Under the pieces are notes generated by a model. That model was not told the origin of the DNA, searched no databases, and worked only from the letters and a program-made list of their open reading frames with translations. Both the position numbers and the translations under genes were made by a program. A stretch of DNA of 64,000 nucleotides from Homoserinimonas sp. OAct 916. Its GTDB lineage: Bacteria > Actinomycetota > Actinomycetes > Actinomycetales > Microbacteriaceae. Positions within the stretch are counted from its first letter, which is position 1. Each line of letters begins with the position of its first letter. Positions 18,028 to 26,976 of the stretch are shown here, piece after piece. Location of the stretch: NCBI RefSeq assembly GCF_003260275.1, contig NZ_QJHB01000001.1, forward strand, positions 434,001-498,000, given 5' to 3'.

Positions 18028-18926
18028 CAGGTGCTCCGGATGACTCTGCCGGTCGAAGTTCGCAAGAGAATCGCCACTTTCGCGACATTATTGACCCGCG
18101 TTCGATGGTGAAGCAGGTCAGAAGCTGGAGTGACTCGGAGTTGGCGAGTGAGACGGCTGAACAGCCCGTGGGCGGCGGCGATGGCGGGCCGACACTCGCG
18201 CGGCAGGCCCGAAATGGTTTCGGCCGCGGCGTCCAGGTCTCGATCGATATCGTCGATGAGCTCGTGCTTCTGGGCTTCGGTCAGCCGGGCAGGGTTCACC
18301 GACGGGAAGTAGTTGCGGCCGAGCACCTCCCAATCTGCGGACAGGTCGCGCAGAAAGTTGATCTTCTGGAAAGCGGCACCGAGTCGGCGGGCTCCGTGCT
18401 CCAGGCGACGACGCTCGTCATCGCTGGGATTCTTCCCGTGCAGGAATACCTTGAGGCACATCAGCCCCACAACCTCGGCGGAGCCGTAGATGTACTCACA
18501 CAGCCCCTCCTCCGTGAAGGCGACCGGGCTCAGGTCGCGGCGCATGGAGGCGAAGAACGGGACAATCAGCTCTGGCCCGATCCCTGTCGCACGGGCGGTG
18601 GCCGCGAAGGAGTGCACGACCAGGTTCGTGCTGTAGCCCGATTCCAATGCCTTGAGGGTCTCGGCCTCGAAGCCGTCGAGCTGTTCACGTTGCTGATCGA
18701 GGTCGAGACCGGCTTCGAACGCCGCCCCGTCAACGATCTCGTCAGCGACTCTGACAACGCCGTAGATGTTCTGGATATCGGGCCGCAGTTTCTTGTGCAA
18801 CAACCTGGTGGCCATGCCGAACGACGTGGAGTAGCCACTGATCACTCGCGCCGAACTTCTCTGCGCGGTCAGGGTGTACAGGGCCAGGTTGGGATGTGTC
18901 TGTTCGTGCAGCCGTTGTGTCGTCAT
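18024..18926 (-). CDS. crtB: Phytoene synthase
   Basis: CrtB condenses two GGPP molecules to phytoene. The 300-residue squalene/phytoene synthase fold shows the first Asp-rich motif as RVADEIVDG and the second as FLRDLSADWEVLGRNYFP, together with the conserved YIYGSAEVVGLMCLKVF. Four-base overlaps at both ends link it to crtE and crtI. Confidence 0.95.
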   Translation of the reverse strand: MTTQRLHEQTHPNLALYTLTAQRSSARVISGYSTSFGMATRLLHKKLRPDIQNIYGVVRVADEIVDGAAFEAGLDLDQQREQLDGFEAETLKALESGYSTNLVVHSFAATARATGIGPELIVPFFASMRRDLSPVAFTEEGLCEYIYGSAEVVGLMCLKVFLHGKNPSDDERRRLEHGARRLGAAFQKINFLRDLSADWEVLGRNYFPSVNPARLTEAQKHELIDDIDRDLDAAAETISGLPRECRPAIAAAHGLFSRLTRQLRVTPASDLLHHRTRVNNVAKVAILLRTSTGRVIRSTW

Positions 18927-19993
18927 CGCAGTCTCTCCGTCGCACGGCGGGCGACATCCCGCAGCTTGATTTGAAGCGAAGCCGGCAGTGCCGGTGTTTC
19001 GAGCAACTCAATCGCCCGGTGGACGTGGTCGGCGATCAGGCCCTCAACGAAACTCCGCGCACCACACTGCTCGAGGATTCCCCGCACCACGTCGCCGTCG
19101 GCGTCGACGCCTTCCGCCCGCGCCAGGAGCTGCTTCAGGTCGTCCGCATGATTGCTCCGCAGCGCGTAGGCGACCAGAGCGGTGATCTTCCCGGCACGAA
19201 GGTCACTGACGACGCTCTTACCGGTCACCTGCTCATCTCCGAAGACACCGAGGATGTCATCGCGGAGTTGAAACGCGGTGCCCACCAGCCGCCCGAACTC
19301 ACCCAGGGCCTTCAATGCGTCTGGTCCAGCGTCGGCCAAGATCGCACCCGCTTGGAGCGGGCCCTCGAATGAGTAGCTTGCGGTCTTCTGTTCCGCCATC
19401 GCAAGCACGTCGGTCAAGTCCGGGCTCTCTGCCCCGGTCGCGAACGCGACGTCGGCGAGCTCCCCAGCCGCGGTCACGAACACGCAATGGTCGAAGAGGT
19501 CGAGCAGAGCCAATCGCTGATTCTCGCAAATCGGCAGGCGCGCCAGAGTGGACTGCGCTGCTTGGATCAGCAGGTCCCCGGCAAGTATCGCAGACGCCTG
19601 ACCCCAGAGCAGCGCATCTGCATTCGACGCTCCGCGATCAGCCGCGACCTCGGCGAAGGAGCCGACGATGTTCAGTCGTCCGCGCCGCACGGTGTCCTGA
19701 TCGATGACATCGTCATGCATCAAGAACGCGGTGTGCAGAAGCTCGAACGCGGTTGCGGCGCTTACGGCGTGGGTGATCTGATTTCCGGCGAACTCTCGAT
19801 AAACGCTCACCACGAGAGCCGGGCGAAGCTTCTTTCCGCCCTCGCTCGCCTGACGAGCAGCCTGCCACAGGGCTCCATATTGGCCACCGAGACCTTGAGC
19901 GATCTCGATGCGCTGATCAAAGAACGAGTCGATGCTGCGCTGGATCTCAGCATCTACATCGATGGATGCGTGGGGCTCGAAACTGACCTGCAT
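18923..19993 (-). CDS. crtE: Geranylgeranyl diphosphate synthase
   Basis: CrtE is a short/medium-chain trans-prenyl diphosphate synthase that makes GGPP, the entry point of the carotenoid pathway. The protein has 356 residues. The first Asp-rich motif is LMHDDVIDQDTVRRG and the second is FQLRDDILGVFGDE. The ATG at 19991-19993 has AGGAGAA seven bases upstream and is preferred to the TTG just before it. The gene heads the crt operon behind a well-formed promoter (20093-20124), and its stop overlaps the crtB start. Confidence 0.94.
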   Translation of the reverse strand: MQVSFEPHASIDVDAEIQRSIDSFFDQRIEIAQGLGGQYGALWQAARQASEGGKKLRPALVVSVYREFAGNQITHAVSAATAFELLHTAFLMHDDVIDQDTVRRGRLNIVGSFAEVAADRGASNADALLWGQASAILAGDLLIQAAQSTLARLPICENQRLALLDLFDHCVFVTAAGELADVAFATGAESPDLTDVLAMAEQKTASYSFEGPLQAGAILADAGPDALKALGEFGRLVGTAFQLRDDILGVFGDEQVTGKSVVSDLRAGKITALVAYALRSNHADDLKQLLARAEGVDADGDVVRGILEQCGARSFVEGLIADHVHRAIELLETPALPASLQIKLRDVARRATERLR

Positions 19994-20092
19994 CAACGTT
20001 CTCCTCTCACTTGTTCATCTCGGCTCAATCGAAGAAGTCCACTCCTGCCAACCGGAATCGTGTGATGAAATCAATTTCGCTAGCCTGGGAAA

Positions 20093-20124
20093 ATTATAAC
20101 CTAGCATGTATTACTAGCAAGCTA
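20093..20124 (-). promoter_or_regulatory. crtE promoter with TAGC-rich operator candidates
   Basis: On the minus strand a -35 TTGCTA (plus-strand 20115-20120) and a -10 TATAAT (20093-20098) are separated by 16 bases, in an AT-rich island of otherwise GC-rich DNA. The -35 overlaps TAGCAAGCTA (20115-20124), a small palindrome. CTAGCA occurs twice, 13 bases apart (20101 and 20114). The sequence TTGCTAG recurs in the marR/mmpL promoter region, suggesting a common regulator. Confidence 0.7.
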
Positions 20125-20164
20125 AATTAATTTATCTTCCGGTCGATGGCCGATATTTTTCGTA

Positions 20165-21625
20165 TTACATTCCCCTCATCGCCGCGGCGGTGATCCGATT
20201 CGCCATGCCGTTGAAGATGATTCCGTGAAAGGGCAGAATCGCGATCCAGTACAACCGTCCGGACAAACCCTTGGGGAAGAAGATGGCTCTCTGCTGGTAC
20301 AGCGCGCCGGCTCCATCCGGAACGACCCGCATCTCGAGCCAGGCCCGACCGGGCAGCCTCATCTCGGCGCGAAGAAGCAGGAGGCGGCCGCGTTCCAGAC
20401 GCTCCACCCGCCAGAAATCCAGAGCCTCCCCCGTCTGAAGTCTCTGCGGATGCCGGCGGCCGCGCCGCAATCCCACGCCACCCACAAGCTTGTCCAGCCA
20501 GCCTCGAAGCGCCCACGCCAAAGGGAACGAATACCAGCCGTTGGCGCCACCGATTCCCTCGACGACCGCCCACAGTTTTTCAGATGGCGCCTCAGAACGT
20601 CGCTCTTTGAAGTCGATGAACACCTTGTGCCCGGCCCAGTTCGGGTCACTGGGCAACGGGTCGCTGGGTGATCCCAGCACAGATGAGTTCTGCCAGGTGG
20701 TCTCCACCTCGCCGGCTTCCATCTTTGCCAAGGCGAGACGAACTGAATTGCGGTAGCCGGTGAGCCCGCCCGGCGGCGGTGGAATGACGCCATCGATGTC
20801 GTGTTCGCTCGCCACGCAGTCATGCTGCAGGGAGGCGATAATGGGTACCGCAATATTCCGAGGAATCGGCGTGACCAGGTTCACCCACTGTGACGCAACC
20901 CACGGGGTGAGCACGGGCAGCGAGGCGATGTGGCGTTGCCCGAGACCGGCCTCGAGCGCATAGCCGTTCATCACCTGACCATAGCGGAGCACATCGGGGC
21001 CGCCGATGTCGAAAGTTCGGTTGATCGACGACGGCAATTCAGCAGCAGCCACCAGATAATACATCACGTCGCGAACTGCGATCGGCTGGATGAAGTTGCG
21101 CACCCACTTGGGCGCGGGCATGTAGGGAAGAACATCGGTGAGGTGTCGGATCATCTCGAATGACGTGGAACCGGAACCGATCACCACCCCGGCCTGGAAT
21201 GCCACGGTCGGCACACTCGACGCGAGCAATATCTCGCCTACCTTCTTCCGTGATTGGAGGTGCACCGAGAGATCGCTGCCCTCCGGATGCAGCCCGCCCA
21301 GGTAGACGATCCGCCCCACACCGGCGTCGGCGGCCGCCTTTGCCACCGTACGGGCCGCCCGAGTCTCGATTTCCTCGAATTTCCCCTTGGCTCCCATCGA
21401 GTGAACGAGATAATAGACGACATCCTGGCCCTCGCAGGCCGCGGTGACCGCGACCGGGTCGGTCAGGTCGCCCTCAATGACCGAAACCTGCTCCGCCCAG
21501 GGAACATCCGTCAGTTTCTGTGGCGAGCGCACGAGGACAGTGACCTTGTACCCGGCCTCCAAGAGTCGGGGGACAAGTCTCCCGCCGATATATCCGGTTG
21601 CCCCGGTGACCAGAACAGATTTCAT
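20165..21625 (-). CDS. NAD(P)-binding SDR protein with DUF2867 domain
   Basis: This 486-residue protein has an N-terminal atypical short-chain dehydrogenase fold (GATGYIGGRLVPRLLEAGYK), then a C-terminal DUF2867 region from about residue 330, ending in ALYQQRAIFFPKGLSGRLYW. NmrA-like proteins of this type often sense or use NAD(P)H. No catalytic YxxxK of classical SDRs is obvious, and the function is unknown. Its ATG overlaps the photolyase stop by four bases (ATGA) with GGAGAGG upstream, so both are made from one mRNA. Its stop is 170 bases before crtE, with the crtE promoter in between. Confidence 0.8.
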   Translation of the reverse strand: MKSVLVTGATGYIGGRLVPRLLEAGYKVTVLVRSPQKLTDVPWAEQVSVIEGDLTDPVAVTAACEGQDVVYYLVHSMGAKGKFEEIETRAARTVAKAAADAGVGRIVYLGGLHPEGSDLSVHLQSRKKVGEILLASSVPTVAFQAGVVIGSGSTSFEMIRHLTDVLPYMPAPKWVRNFIQPIAVRDVMYYLVAAAELPSSINRTFDIGGPDVLRYGQVMNGYALEAGLGQRHIASLPVLTPWVASQWVNLVTPIPRNIAVPIIASLQHDCVASEHDIDGVIPPPPGGLTGYRNSVRLALAKMEAGEVETTWQNSSVLGSPSDPLPSDPNWAGHKVFIDFKERRSEAPSEKLWAVVEGIGGANGWYSFPLAWALRGWLDKLVGGVGLRRGRRHPQRLQTGEALDFWRVERLERGRLLLLRAEMRLPGRAWLEMRVVPDGAGALYQQRAIFFPKGLSGRLYWIAILPFHGIIFNGMANRITAAAMRGM

Positions 21626-23046
21626 GCGTATGTCCTCTCCTGCGTGCGTTGTTTAAGACTCTGGTGCGCCGAGAGCGCCGCGCGCCGTGAATCGTCGAGG
21701 TCGACGATCTCTTCCGGGTAGGCGTCGGAACCCCACTCAGGCACGTGGGCTCGGATGTACGCGGATTGGGGGTCGAACTTCTTCGCCTGCAGTTGCGGGT
21801 TGAACACCCGAAAATATGGTGCCGCGTCGGCGCCAGAGCCAGCCACCCATTGCCAGTTGAACGGATTACTGGCAGCGTCTGCATCGACCAGGGTGTCCCA
21901 GAACCACCGTTCCCCCTCGCGCCAGTCGATCAGCAGGTTCTTGGTGAGAAACGACGCGGCAACCATCCGAACACGGTTGTGCATGGTCCCCGTGTGCCAG
22001 AGCTCGCGCATTCCGGCATCGACGAGGGGCACGCCGGTGCGGCCGCTCTGCCACGCGACCAGCGCTCGACGATCGAGTGTCGGCCACGGGAAGTCGTCGA
22101 ACTCCGCCCGCCAATTGGCATCGGCGAGTTTCGGGAAGTGGAAGAGCACGTGCCAGGCGAATTCCCGCCAGCCGATCTCCGTGAGGAACCTCGTTGCCCC
22201 CTCCGCTGCCGAAGCGGAGAGCCCGGCGCGGATCTGGCCGACCTCGTGCCAGATCTGGTGGGCACTCAGCTCGCCCCACCGCAGGTGCGGCGACAGTCGC
22301 GAGGTGACCGGGTCTGCAGGGATGTCCCGGCCATCAGCATAGTCCTCGAGATCGTCGGCGAGAAAGCTGTGCAGCCGCTCCAGCGCCGCCGCCTCGCCCG
22401 GTGTCCAGGTGGCGCGTAGCCCCTCGGCCCAGTCCGGCCTGGTCGGCTGCAGCGCCCATGACTCCAGAGACTCAGAGGCGACGATCGGGGCCGGCCCGGA
22501 AACCGCTCGGGGCACAGGCATCGGGTGGCGTGGCTCGCCCCCACGGCGGCACGCACGCCAGAACGGCGTGAAGACCGAATACGGGGTGCCCGTGCCCGTG
22601 CGGATGGTCCAGGGTTCGAAGAGCAGCGATGCCTGAAAACTCTCGACCTCCGCGCCATCGGATCGCAGCTTCGCCTTCAGCCACGTGTCGACCGCGATCT
22701 CTCCGGCTCCGTATCGCCGGTTCCACACCACCGCCGTTGCGCCGACCTCCGCCACCAACTCGGTGACGATCCTTCCGGCTGGCCCGGCCCGCAGCACCAA
22801 TGGAACGCCGAGATCGCCCAAGGATCGCTCGAGGGACAGCAAGCTTTCGTGCAACCACCACTTCGCGGCGCCTCCCAGAGGGCGGATGTCCGGTGACTGA
22901 TCGTCAAGGACATAAAGCGCCACAACAGGCGCGTTCCGGTCGACCGCCGCGCTCAGTGCCGGATTGTCGGCCACCCGCAGATCGTCCCGGAACCAGACCA
23001 CCGTTACATCGCCGGGCACGGCCGACGGGTCTTCTTTTTCACTCAT
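21622..23046 (-). CDS. phrB: Deoxyribodipyrimidine photolyase (class I cryptochrome/photolyase family)
   Basis: This 474-residue flavoprotein repairs UV-induced pyrimidine dimers using blue light. The N-terminal antenna domain begins VVWFRDDLRVADNPAL. The C-terminal FAD domain contains GWREFAWHVLFHFP, GVPLVDAGMRELWHTGTMHN and ASNPFNWQWVAGSGAD, which are diagnostic. A GAGG ribosome-binding site lies six bases before the ATG. Placement next to carotenoid genes is common in pigmented actinobacteria and points to light or UV defence. It is divergent from the DUF4397 gene. Confidence 0.96.
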   Translation of the reverse strand: MSEKEDPSAVPGDVTVVWFRDDLRVADNPALSAAVDRNAPVVALYVLDDQSPDIRPLGGAAKWWLHESLLSLERSLGDLGVPLVLRAGPAGRIVTELVAEVGATAVVWNRRYGAGEIAVDTWLKAKLRSDGAEVESFQASLLFEPWTIRTGTGTPYSVFTPFWRACRRGGEPRHPMPVPRAVSGPAPIVASESLESWALQPTRPDWAEGLRATWTPGEAAALERLHSFLADDLEDYADGRDIPADPVTSRLSPHLRWGELSAHQIWHEVGQIRAGLSASAAEGATRFLTEIGWREFAWHVLFHFPKLADANWRAEFDDFPWPTLDRRALVAWQSGRTGVPLVDAGMRELWHTGTMHNRVRMVAASFLTKNLLIDWREGERWFWDTLVDADAASNPFNWQWVAGSGADAAPYFRVFNPQLQAKKFDPQSAYIRAHVPEWGSDAYPEEIVDLDDSRRAALSAHQSLKQRTQERTYA

Positions 23047-23279
23047 CTGACACCTCGTCGTCGCGCTTCAGTGTTTTGCAGTGTACAGCCGGAGGGCGTG
23101 AGCCCCGTATTTCCCGCAGCGCATCAATCGGCTCACCGGCGGCGGCAAACCTCACAGACCACGCCCGTCCGAAAATCCAAAAAAAGAATTTTGCTCCAGA
23201 TGCATCCAAACGGAGCACTTCGACGGAAGTGGTCATGAAAGCAAAATTCCGCCCTCGGGCGCTACAAGGAGGAACAACC

Positions 23280-24101
23280 ATGCGCAAGCTACTCGCAACC
23301 GGCATCGCAGCCGGAGCATTCATCGCCGTCGCCGCGATTGTCCCGGCCAACGCGGCCGACGGGGATGCCCAACTGTCGGTTCTGCACGGCATCCCGGGCA
23401 TGACCGTTGACGTCTACGTGAACGGCGAGCTCACGCTCGACGATTTCAAGCCAGGCACCCTCGCCGGCCCTCTGGATCTGCCGGCCGGCACCTACAGCGT
23501 CGCGATCACGGCCTCCGACGCGGCGGATGATTCTGATCCCGCACTCGGCCCGATCGACCTCTCCCTCGAATCGGGTGGAAACTACACGGCGGTGGCCCAC
23601 CTCACCGAGAAGGGTGACCCCAGTGCCACGCTGTTCAACAATGACATCTCGAAGCTCGACGCTGGCGAGGGTCGTCTGACGGTGCGCCACGTAGCTGCTG
23701 CGCCCGCCGTGGATGTGCTCGCCGGCGACACCGCAGTGATCACCGACCTGAGCAACCCCGACGAGAAGGTGCTGAATCTGCCGGCCGGGACCGTTTCGGC
23801 TTCGGTCGCCGCGACCGGAACCACCGACCCGGTGATCGGGCCGGCCGATGTGAATGTCGCTGAAGGTGTCAACACCATTGTCTACGCCTGGGGCAGCCTC
23901 GAGGACAAGAACCTCGACATCGCCGTCCAGACCATCGATGGGCTGCACTCGAACCCCGACAGCATCCCCGCTGGCTCGGTCGGTATGGTAGCCACGAACA
24001 AGCCGTTCGATGCAACTGGCCTGTGGATCGGTGCCGGCTTCGCGGGACTGTTGGCCGCTGCCGGTGGAACCGTCGCGGTTCGCGCAAAGTCACGTCGCTG
24101 A
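23280..24101 (+). CDS. DUF4397 surface protein with C-terminal membrane anchor
   Basis: This 273-residue secreted protein has a signal peptide (RKLLATGIAAGAFIAVAAIV, cleavage near ANA-AD). One to two DUF4397 beta-domains follow, containing LSVLHGIPGMTVDVYVNGEL, LDLPAGTYSVAI and a second related stretch RLTVRHVAAAPAVDVLAGD. The C-terminus is a hydrophobic helix followed by RAKSRR. No LPxTG-like sorting motif precedes the helix. The start has a strong AAGGAGG seven bases upstream. It is followed 27 bases later by a sortase gene and then sigma/anti-sigma genes, a gene association that suggests cell-surface attachment under ECF control. The ligand is unknown. Confidence 0.85.
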   Translation: MRKLLATGIAAGAFIAVAAIVPANAADGDAQLSVLHGIPGMTVDVYVNGELTLDDFKPGTLAGPLDLPAGTYSVAITASDAADDSDPALGPIDLSLESGGNYTAVAHLTEKGDPSATLFNNDISKLDAGEGRLTVRHVAAAPAVDVLAGDTAVITDLSNPDEKVLNLPAGTVSASVAATGTTDPVIGPADVNVAEGVNTIVYAWGSLEDKNLDIAVQTIDGLHSNPDSIPAGSVGMVATNKPFDATGLWIGAGFAGLLAAAGGTVAVRAKSRR

Positions 24102-24128
24102 GCAACTGAGAGACAAAGGATTACCCAA

Positions 24129-24794
24129 ATGAACGCCGCAACGAGAAACCTCCGGTCTCTTGTTGCGGCGTTCGCCGTGGCAGCGCTGCTCGCCGGTTGT
24201 TCGATGACTGCCACGACTGTCGACAGCGCGGCCGCCCCTTCGACGCCGAGCGTGGCAGTCAGTCCGGCCCCACCATCGCCCAGACCGACGGCCCGAAAGG
24301 ACGTACGAACGGTCAGCGCCGGCCTCGACACCCAGTCGCCGCAGGCAGTGCCGCCGATTCGCCTGCGAATCAACGATCTCGATATCGACATGACCGTTGA
24401 GCCCATCGGGCTTGCCACTGATGGTGCGATGGCACTCCCCGAGAATCCTGCGGATGCCGCCTGGTACCGCTACGGCGCCTGGCCGGGCAGCGATCAGGGA
24501 TCGATTGTGATCGCCGCTCACGTCGACTCCTTGAACTATCCGCTGGGGCCGATGGCGAGACTTCCGGAGGCCGTGCCCGGAACACAGATCATCGTCACGA
24601 CCGCCGACGGCACGGAGGTTGTCTACGTGGTCGCCGACGAGGGATTCGTGGTCAAACGCGATGTACCGTGGGCAGACGTGTTCGACCGCACGGGCGAACC
24701 GAGGCTGACAATCGTGACTTGTGGTGGAGAGTTCGACTACGAACGACGCACCTACCTGTCAAATGTGATCGTCACGGCGCTCCCCAGCGAGTGA
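24129..24794 (+). CDS. Class F-like sortase, lipoprotein form
   Basis: This 221-residue sortase-family cysteine transpeptidase has catalytic His in IVIAAHVDS, catalytic Cys in LTIVTCGGEF and the downstream Arg in DYERRTYL. The N-terminus is a signal sequence with lipobox LLAGC and a Pro/Ser/Thr-rich spacer, so the enzyme is probably a lipid-anchored extracellular protein. The likely substrate is the DUF4397 protein encoded directly upstream, an inference from position. It is followed 10 bases later by the sigma factor gene. Confidence 0.88.
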   Translation: MNAATRNLRSLVAAFAVAALLAGCSMTATTVDSAAAPSTPSVAVSPAPPSPRPTARKDVRTVSAGLDTQSPQAVPPIRLRINDLDIDMTVEPIGLATDGAMALPENPADAAWYRYGAWPGSDQGSIVIAAHVDSLNYPLGPMARLPEAVPGTQIIVTTADGTEVVYVVADEGFVVKRDVPWADVFDRTGEPRLTIVTCGGEFDYERRTYLSNVIVTALPSE

Positions 24795-24804
24795 GGCGTT
24801 CACT

Positions 24805-25455
24805 ATGCTGGTTGCTACCATCACACGACCGAGTGGACTCGCACCCGCGTACCACCCCGGCGGAAAGGTTCGGCCTCGGTTCGATGGGGGAGGGCGCAAG
24901 CAACTGGTGACAGCATTCGGTGACGAGTCGGCCCTGGCGCTGGCCTTCCGCTCTGGTGACGAGCGCGCGTTGGCTGCGGCATACGCTCGCTGGTCGACAC
25001 TGGTGCACACCCTTGCGCTTCGCACCCTGGGGTCGACCTCAGATGCCGAGGATGTGACTCAGCAGGTCTTCATCTCGGCGTGGCGTGGACGCTCCACCTT
25101 CGATCCGGAACGCGGAGTCCTGGGTTCGTGGCTGACCGGGATCACGAGGCGACGCATCGCCGACGCGTTGGAGGCCAGGTCACGCGCCCGGCGCGTGGAG
25201 GAGGCCAGCGCGGAGGCGGCGATGACCGCCAGCCACGTCGTCGATGGCGACCTGGTGGATCGGCTGGTGCTGGCCGATGAGCTGGCGAAGCTCGAACCAA
25301 TTCCGCGAAAAGTGATGACGCTGGCCTTCTACGCGGACCTGACCCACGCTGAGGTCGCTGAGTCCACAGGAATCCCGCTCGGAACAGTGAAAAGCCATAT
25401 TCGAAGAAGTTTGACCCGATTACGCACACGCTTGGAGGTGAATGATGCATCTTGA
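24805..25455 (+). CDS. ECF RNA polymerase sigma factor (SigK-like)
   Basis: This sigma factor of up to 216 residues has region 2 (YARWSTLVHTLALRTLGSTS, DAEDVTQQVFISAWRG) and region 4 (VMTLAFYADLTHAEVAESTG, PLGTVKSHIRRSL). It directs transcription of a small regulon and is held inactive by the following anti-sigma factor. The ATG at 24805 has TGAGG eight bases upstream, but the first 34 residues are not typical, and a GTG at 24907 is a possible alternative. It overlaps the anti-sigma gene by about 11 bases. SigK/RskA similarity comes mainly from the partner. Confidence 0.9.
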   Translation: MLVATITRPSGLAPAYHPGGKVRPRFDGGGRKQLVTAFGDESALALAFRSGDERALAAAYARWSTLVHTLALRTLGSTSDAEDVTQQVFISAWRGRSTFDPERGVLGSWLTGITRRRIADALEARSRARRVEEASAEAAMTASHVVDGDLVDRLVLADELAKLEPIPRKVMTLAFYADLTHAEVAESTGIPLGTVKSHIRRSLTRLRTRLEVNDAS

Positions 25456-26263
25456 CGACGAGAACCTGACCATGGTCGCACTGGGCGAGCGTGACCTTGA
25501 CGGTGAAGAACGTGACCACCTGAGCCAATGCCGTCGTTGCTCGGGCGAATTGGATGCGATTCGCCGTCTCGTGACAGTCGGGCGCGCTGCCACAGATGTC
25601 GAACTGGTCGCCCCGGCTGCCGGGGTCTGGCAGGCGATCCACACCGAACTGGCGTTGAGTGATGTCGTGGTCGAGGACCCGCTTTCGGGCCCCGAGCAAC
25701 TGTATTCCGACCCGAGCGTGTCCGACATCCCGGCAATCCCAAGCATTCTGCCCTCAGAAACCGAAGCAGAAGCCGAAGCTGATGACTCTGCTGGGGAATC
25801 CGCGCCCGTCACGCCGATTCACCGCGGGCGTGGCGGCTCCGGATTCGGCCGGTGGTGGCCGATGGCCGCAGCAGCCCTGTTCGTCGGGATTGTGACCGGA
25901 GTTGTTGGCACCCAGTTGTGGCCCACCGCGACGGAGACGGTATTGGCCCAGGCCGCGCTGGAGCCGTTCCCCAACTGGCAGGCATCCGGTTCTGCGCAAC
26001 TCGCTGAAGTGGACGGCGTTCGCGAATTGGTTGTCGAGCTCGATGCTCCCACCGGGGGCCTGCGCGAGGTGTGGTTGATCGATCCGGAGACATCAGGGCT
26101 GCTGAGTCTTGGCCTCATGGATGGGACCACTGGCCAGTTCAAGATCCCCACCGAAGTCGACGTGAGCCGCTACTCGGTCGTGGACGTCTCGCAGGAGCCG
26201 GACGACGGCAATCCGGGCCACTCCGGCGACTCGATCGTGCGCGGTGAATTACACGACACCTGA
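25445..26263 (+). CDS. RskA-type anti-sigma factor
   Basis: This membrane anti-sigma factor has about 272 residues. The cytoplasmic N-terminus carries a zinc-finger-like HLSQCRRC (HxxxCxxC). An acidic linker (residues about 80-120) leads to one membrane helix (MAAAALFVGIVTGVVGTQLW). The extracytoplasmic domain matches the anti-sigma-K C-terminal domain: LREVWLIDPETSGLLSLGLM and VVDVSQEPDDGNPGHSGDS. Release probably occurs by regulated proteolysis, as known for RskA. The second ATG is chosen because GGAGGT lies at good spacing before it. Confidence 0.9.
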   Translation: MHLDDENLTMVALGERDLDGEERDHLSQCRRCSGELDAIRRLVTVGRAATDVELVAPAAGVWQAIHTELALSDVVVEDPLSGPEQLYSDPSVSDIPAIPSILPSETEAEAEADDSAGESAPVTPIHRGRGGSGFGRWWPMAAAALFVGIVTGVVGTQLWPTATETVLAQAALEPFPNWQASGSAQLAEVDGVRELVVELDAPTGGLREVWLIDPETSGLLSLGLMDGTTGQFKIPTEVDVSRYSVVDVSQEPDDGNPGHSGDSIVRGELHDT

Positions 26264-26283
26264 GATCACGCACCGCTACGGGA

Positions 26284-26910
26284 TCAGTGAGAGGCGGAAC
26301 CGGTCGCCCAGGGTTCGTCACGAAGAGTCATCCGCTCGGCGACCTCATTGAGGAACCTGATAACAACTTCTCGTTCCGCCGGAGCCAGCGCTGCCGCAAC
26401 CATGAACCTGTTGGCATGCATGCGGCCCACGGTATCCCTCGCAACGGCATGGGTCTCATCGGTGACACTGATCGACAGCGAGCGTCGATCGGTCGGATGG
26501 GGGCTGCGCACGATGTGCTCCCCACGCTCGAGTCGGTCGAGTAATTTGGTCGTTGACGCACTGGTGATACCGAGGTGATGTGCGATCGCGCCGGGCGTCA
26601 CCACCTGTTTCTGATTCGCCGCCACGATCAGGTAATGGATTGCGCGCATCTCGGTCTGACTGAGCTGCATGAATTTCTGCGAGGCTTTCGAGAGCGCTTC
26701 CTCGGCCTCTCGCATCCGAGCCATTGATTTCATCACTCGGGTGATCTGCTCGACGTCGTCGGAGCCCATGTCGGATCGGTCGATCAGCTTTCCATCCGGA
26801 TCGCTGGCGTTCACGTCGTACAGGGAGCGTGCAACTGAAGAGATTCGCTCCGCCGGCTGGGTAGCGATGCCCAGTCTGCCCTGCTGGGCGCCGATCTCGT
26901 TGTTCGACAT
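26284..26910 (-). CDS. MarR-family regulator (CrtR-like)
   Basis: This 208-residue winged-helix dimer has MRAIHYLIVAANQKQVVTPG, the recognition helix area GITSASTTKLLDRLERG and the wing RSPHPTDRRSLSISVTD. The N-terminal extension of about 70 residues is longer than usual. It is divergent from an mmpL gene. In Corynebacterium glutamicum the MarR-type CrtR, next to an mmpL-like gene and crtE, represses carotenoid genes and responds to GGPP. By that analogy this gene is a candidate carotenoid regulator, though here the crt operon lies about 6 kb away. The shared TTGCTAG promoter element supports the idea. Function is inferred. Confidence 0.85.
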   Translation of the reverse strand: MSNNEIGAQQGRLGIATQPAERISSVARSLYDVNASDPDGKLIDRSDMGSDDVEQITRVMKSMARMREAEEALSKASQKFMQLSQTEMRAIHYLIVAANQKQVVTPGAIAHHLGITSASTTKLLDRLERGEHIVRSPHPTDRRSLSISVTDETHAVARDTVGRMHANRFMVAAALAPAEREVVIRFLNEVAERMTLRDEPWATGSASH

Positions 26911-26934
26911 TTCTCCATTCTATTATCAATGTGG

Positions 26935-26976
26935 GTATTATGCTGAGTTGATTGCTAGACAAGTGAGATATATGAT
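26935..26976. promoter_or_regulatory. Divergent marR / mmpL promoters
   Basis: Plus strand: -35 TTGATT (26948-26953), 17-base spacer, -10 TATGAT (26971-26976) for mmpL. Minus strand: -35 TTGTCT (26957-26962), 16-base spacer, -10 TAATAC (26935-26940) for marR. The promoters overlap, so one bound protein could control both. TTGCTAG (26952-26958) lies between the plus-strand boxes. A near-perfect palindrome AACAAGTTGTT lies just downstream (26980-26990). Confidence 0.6.
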
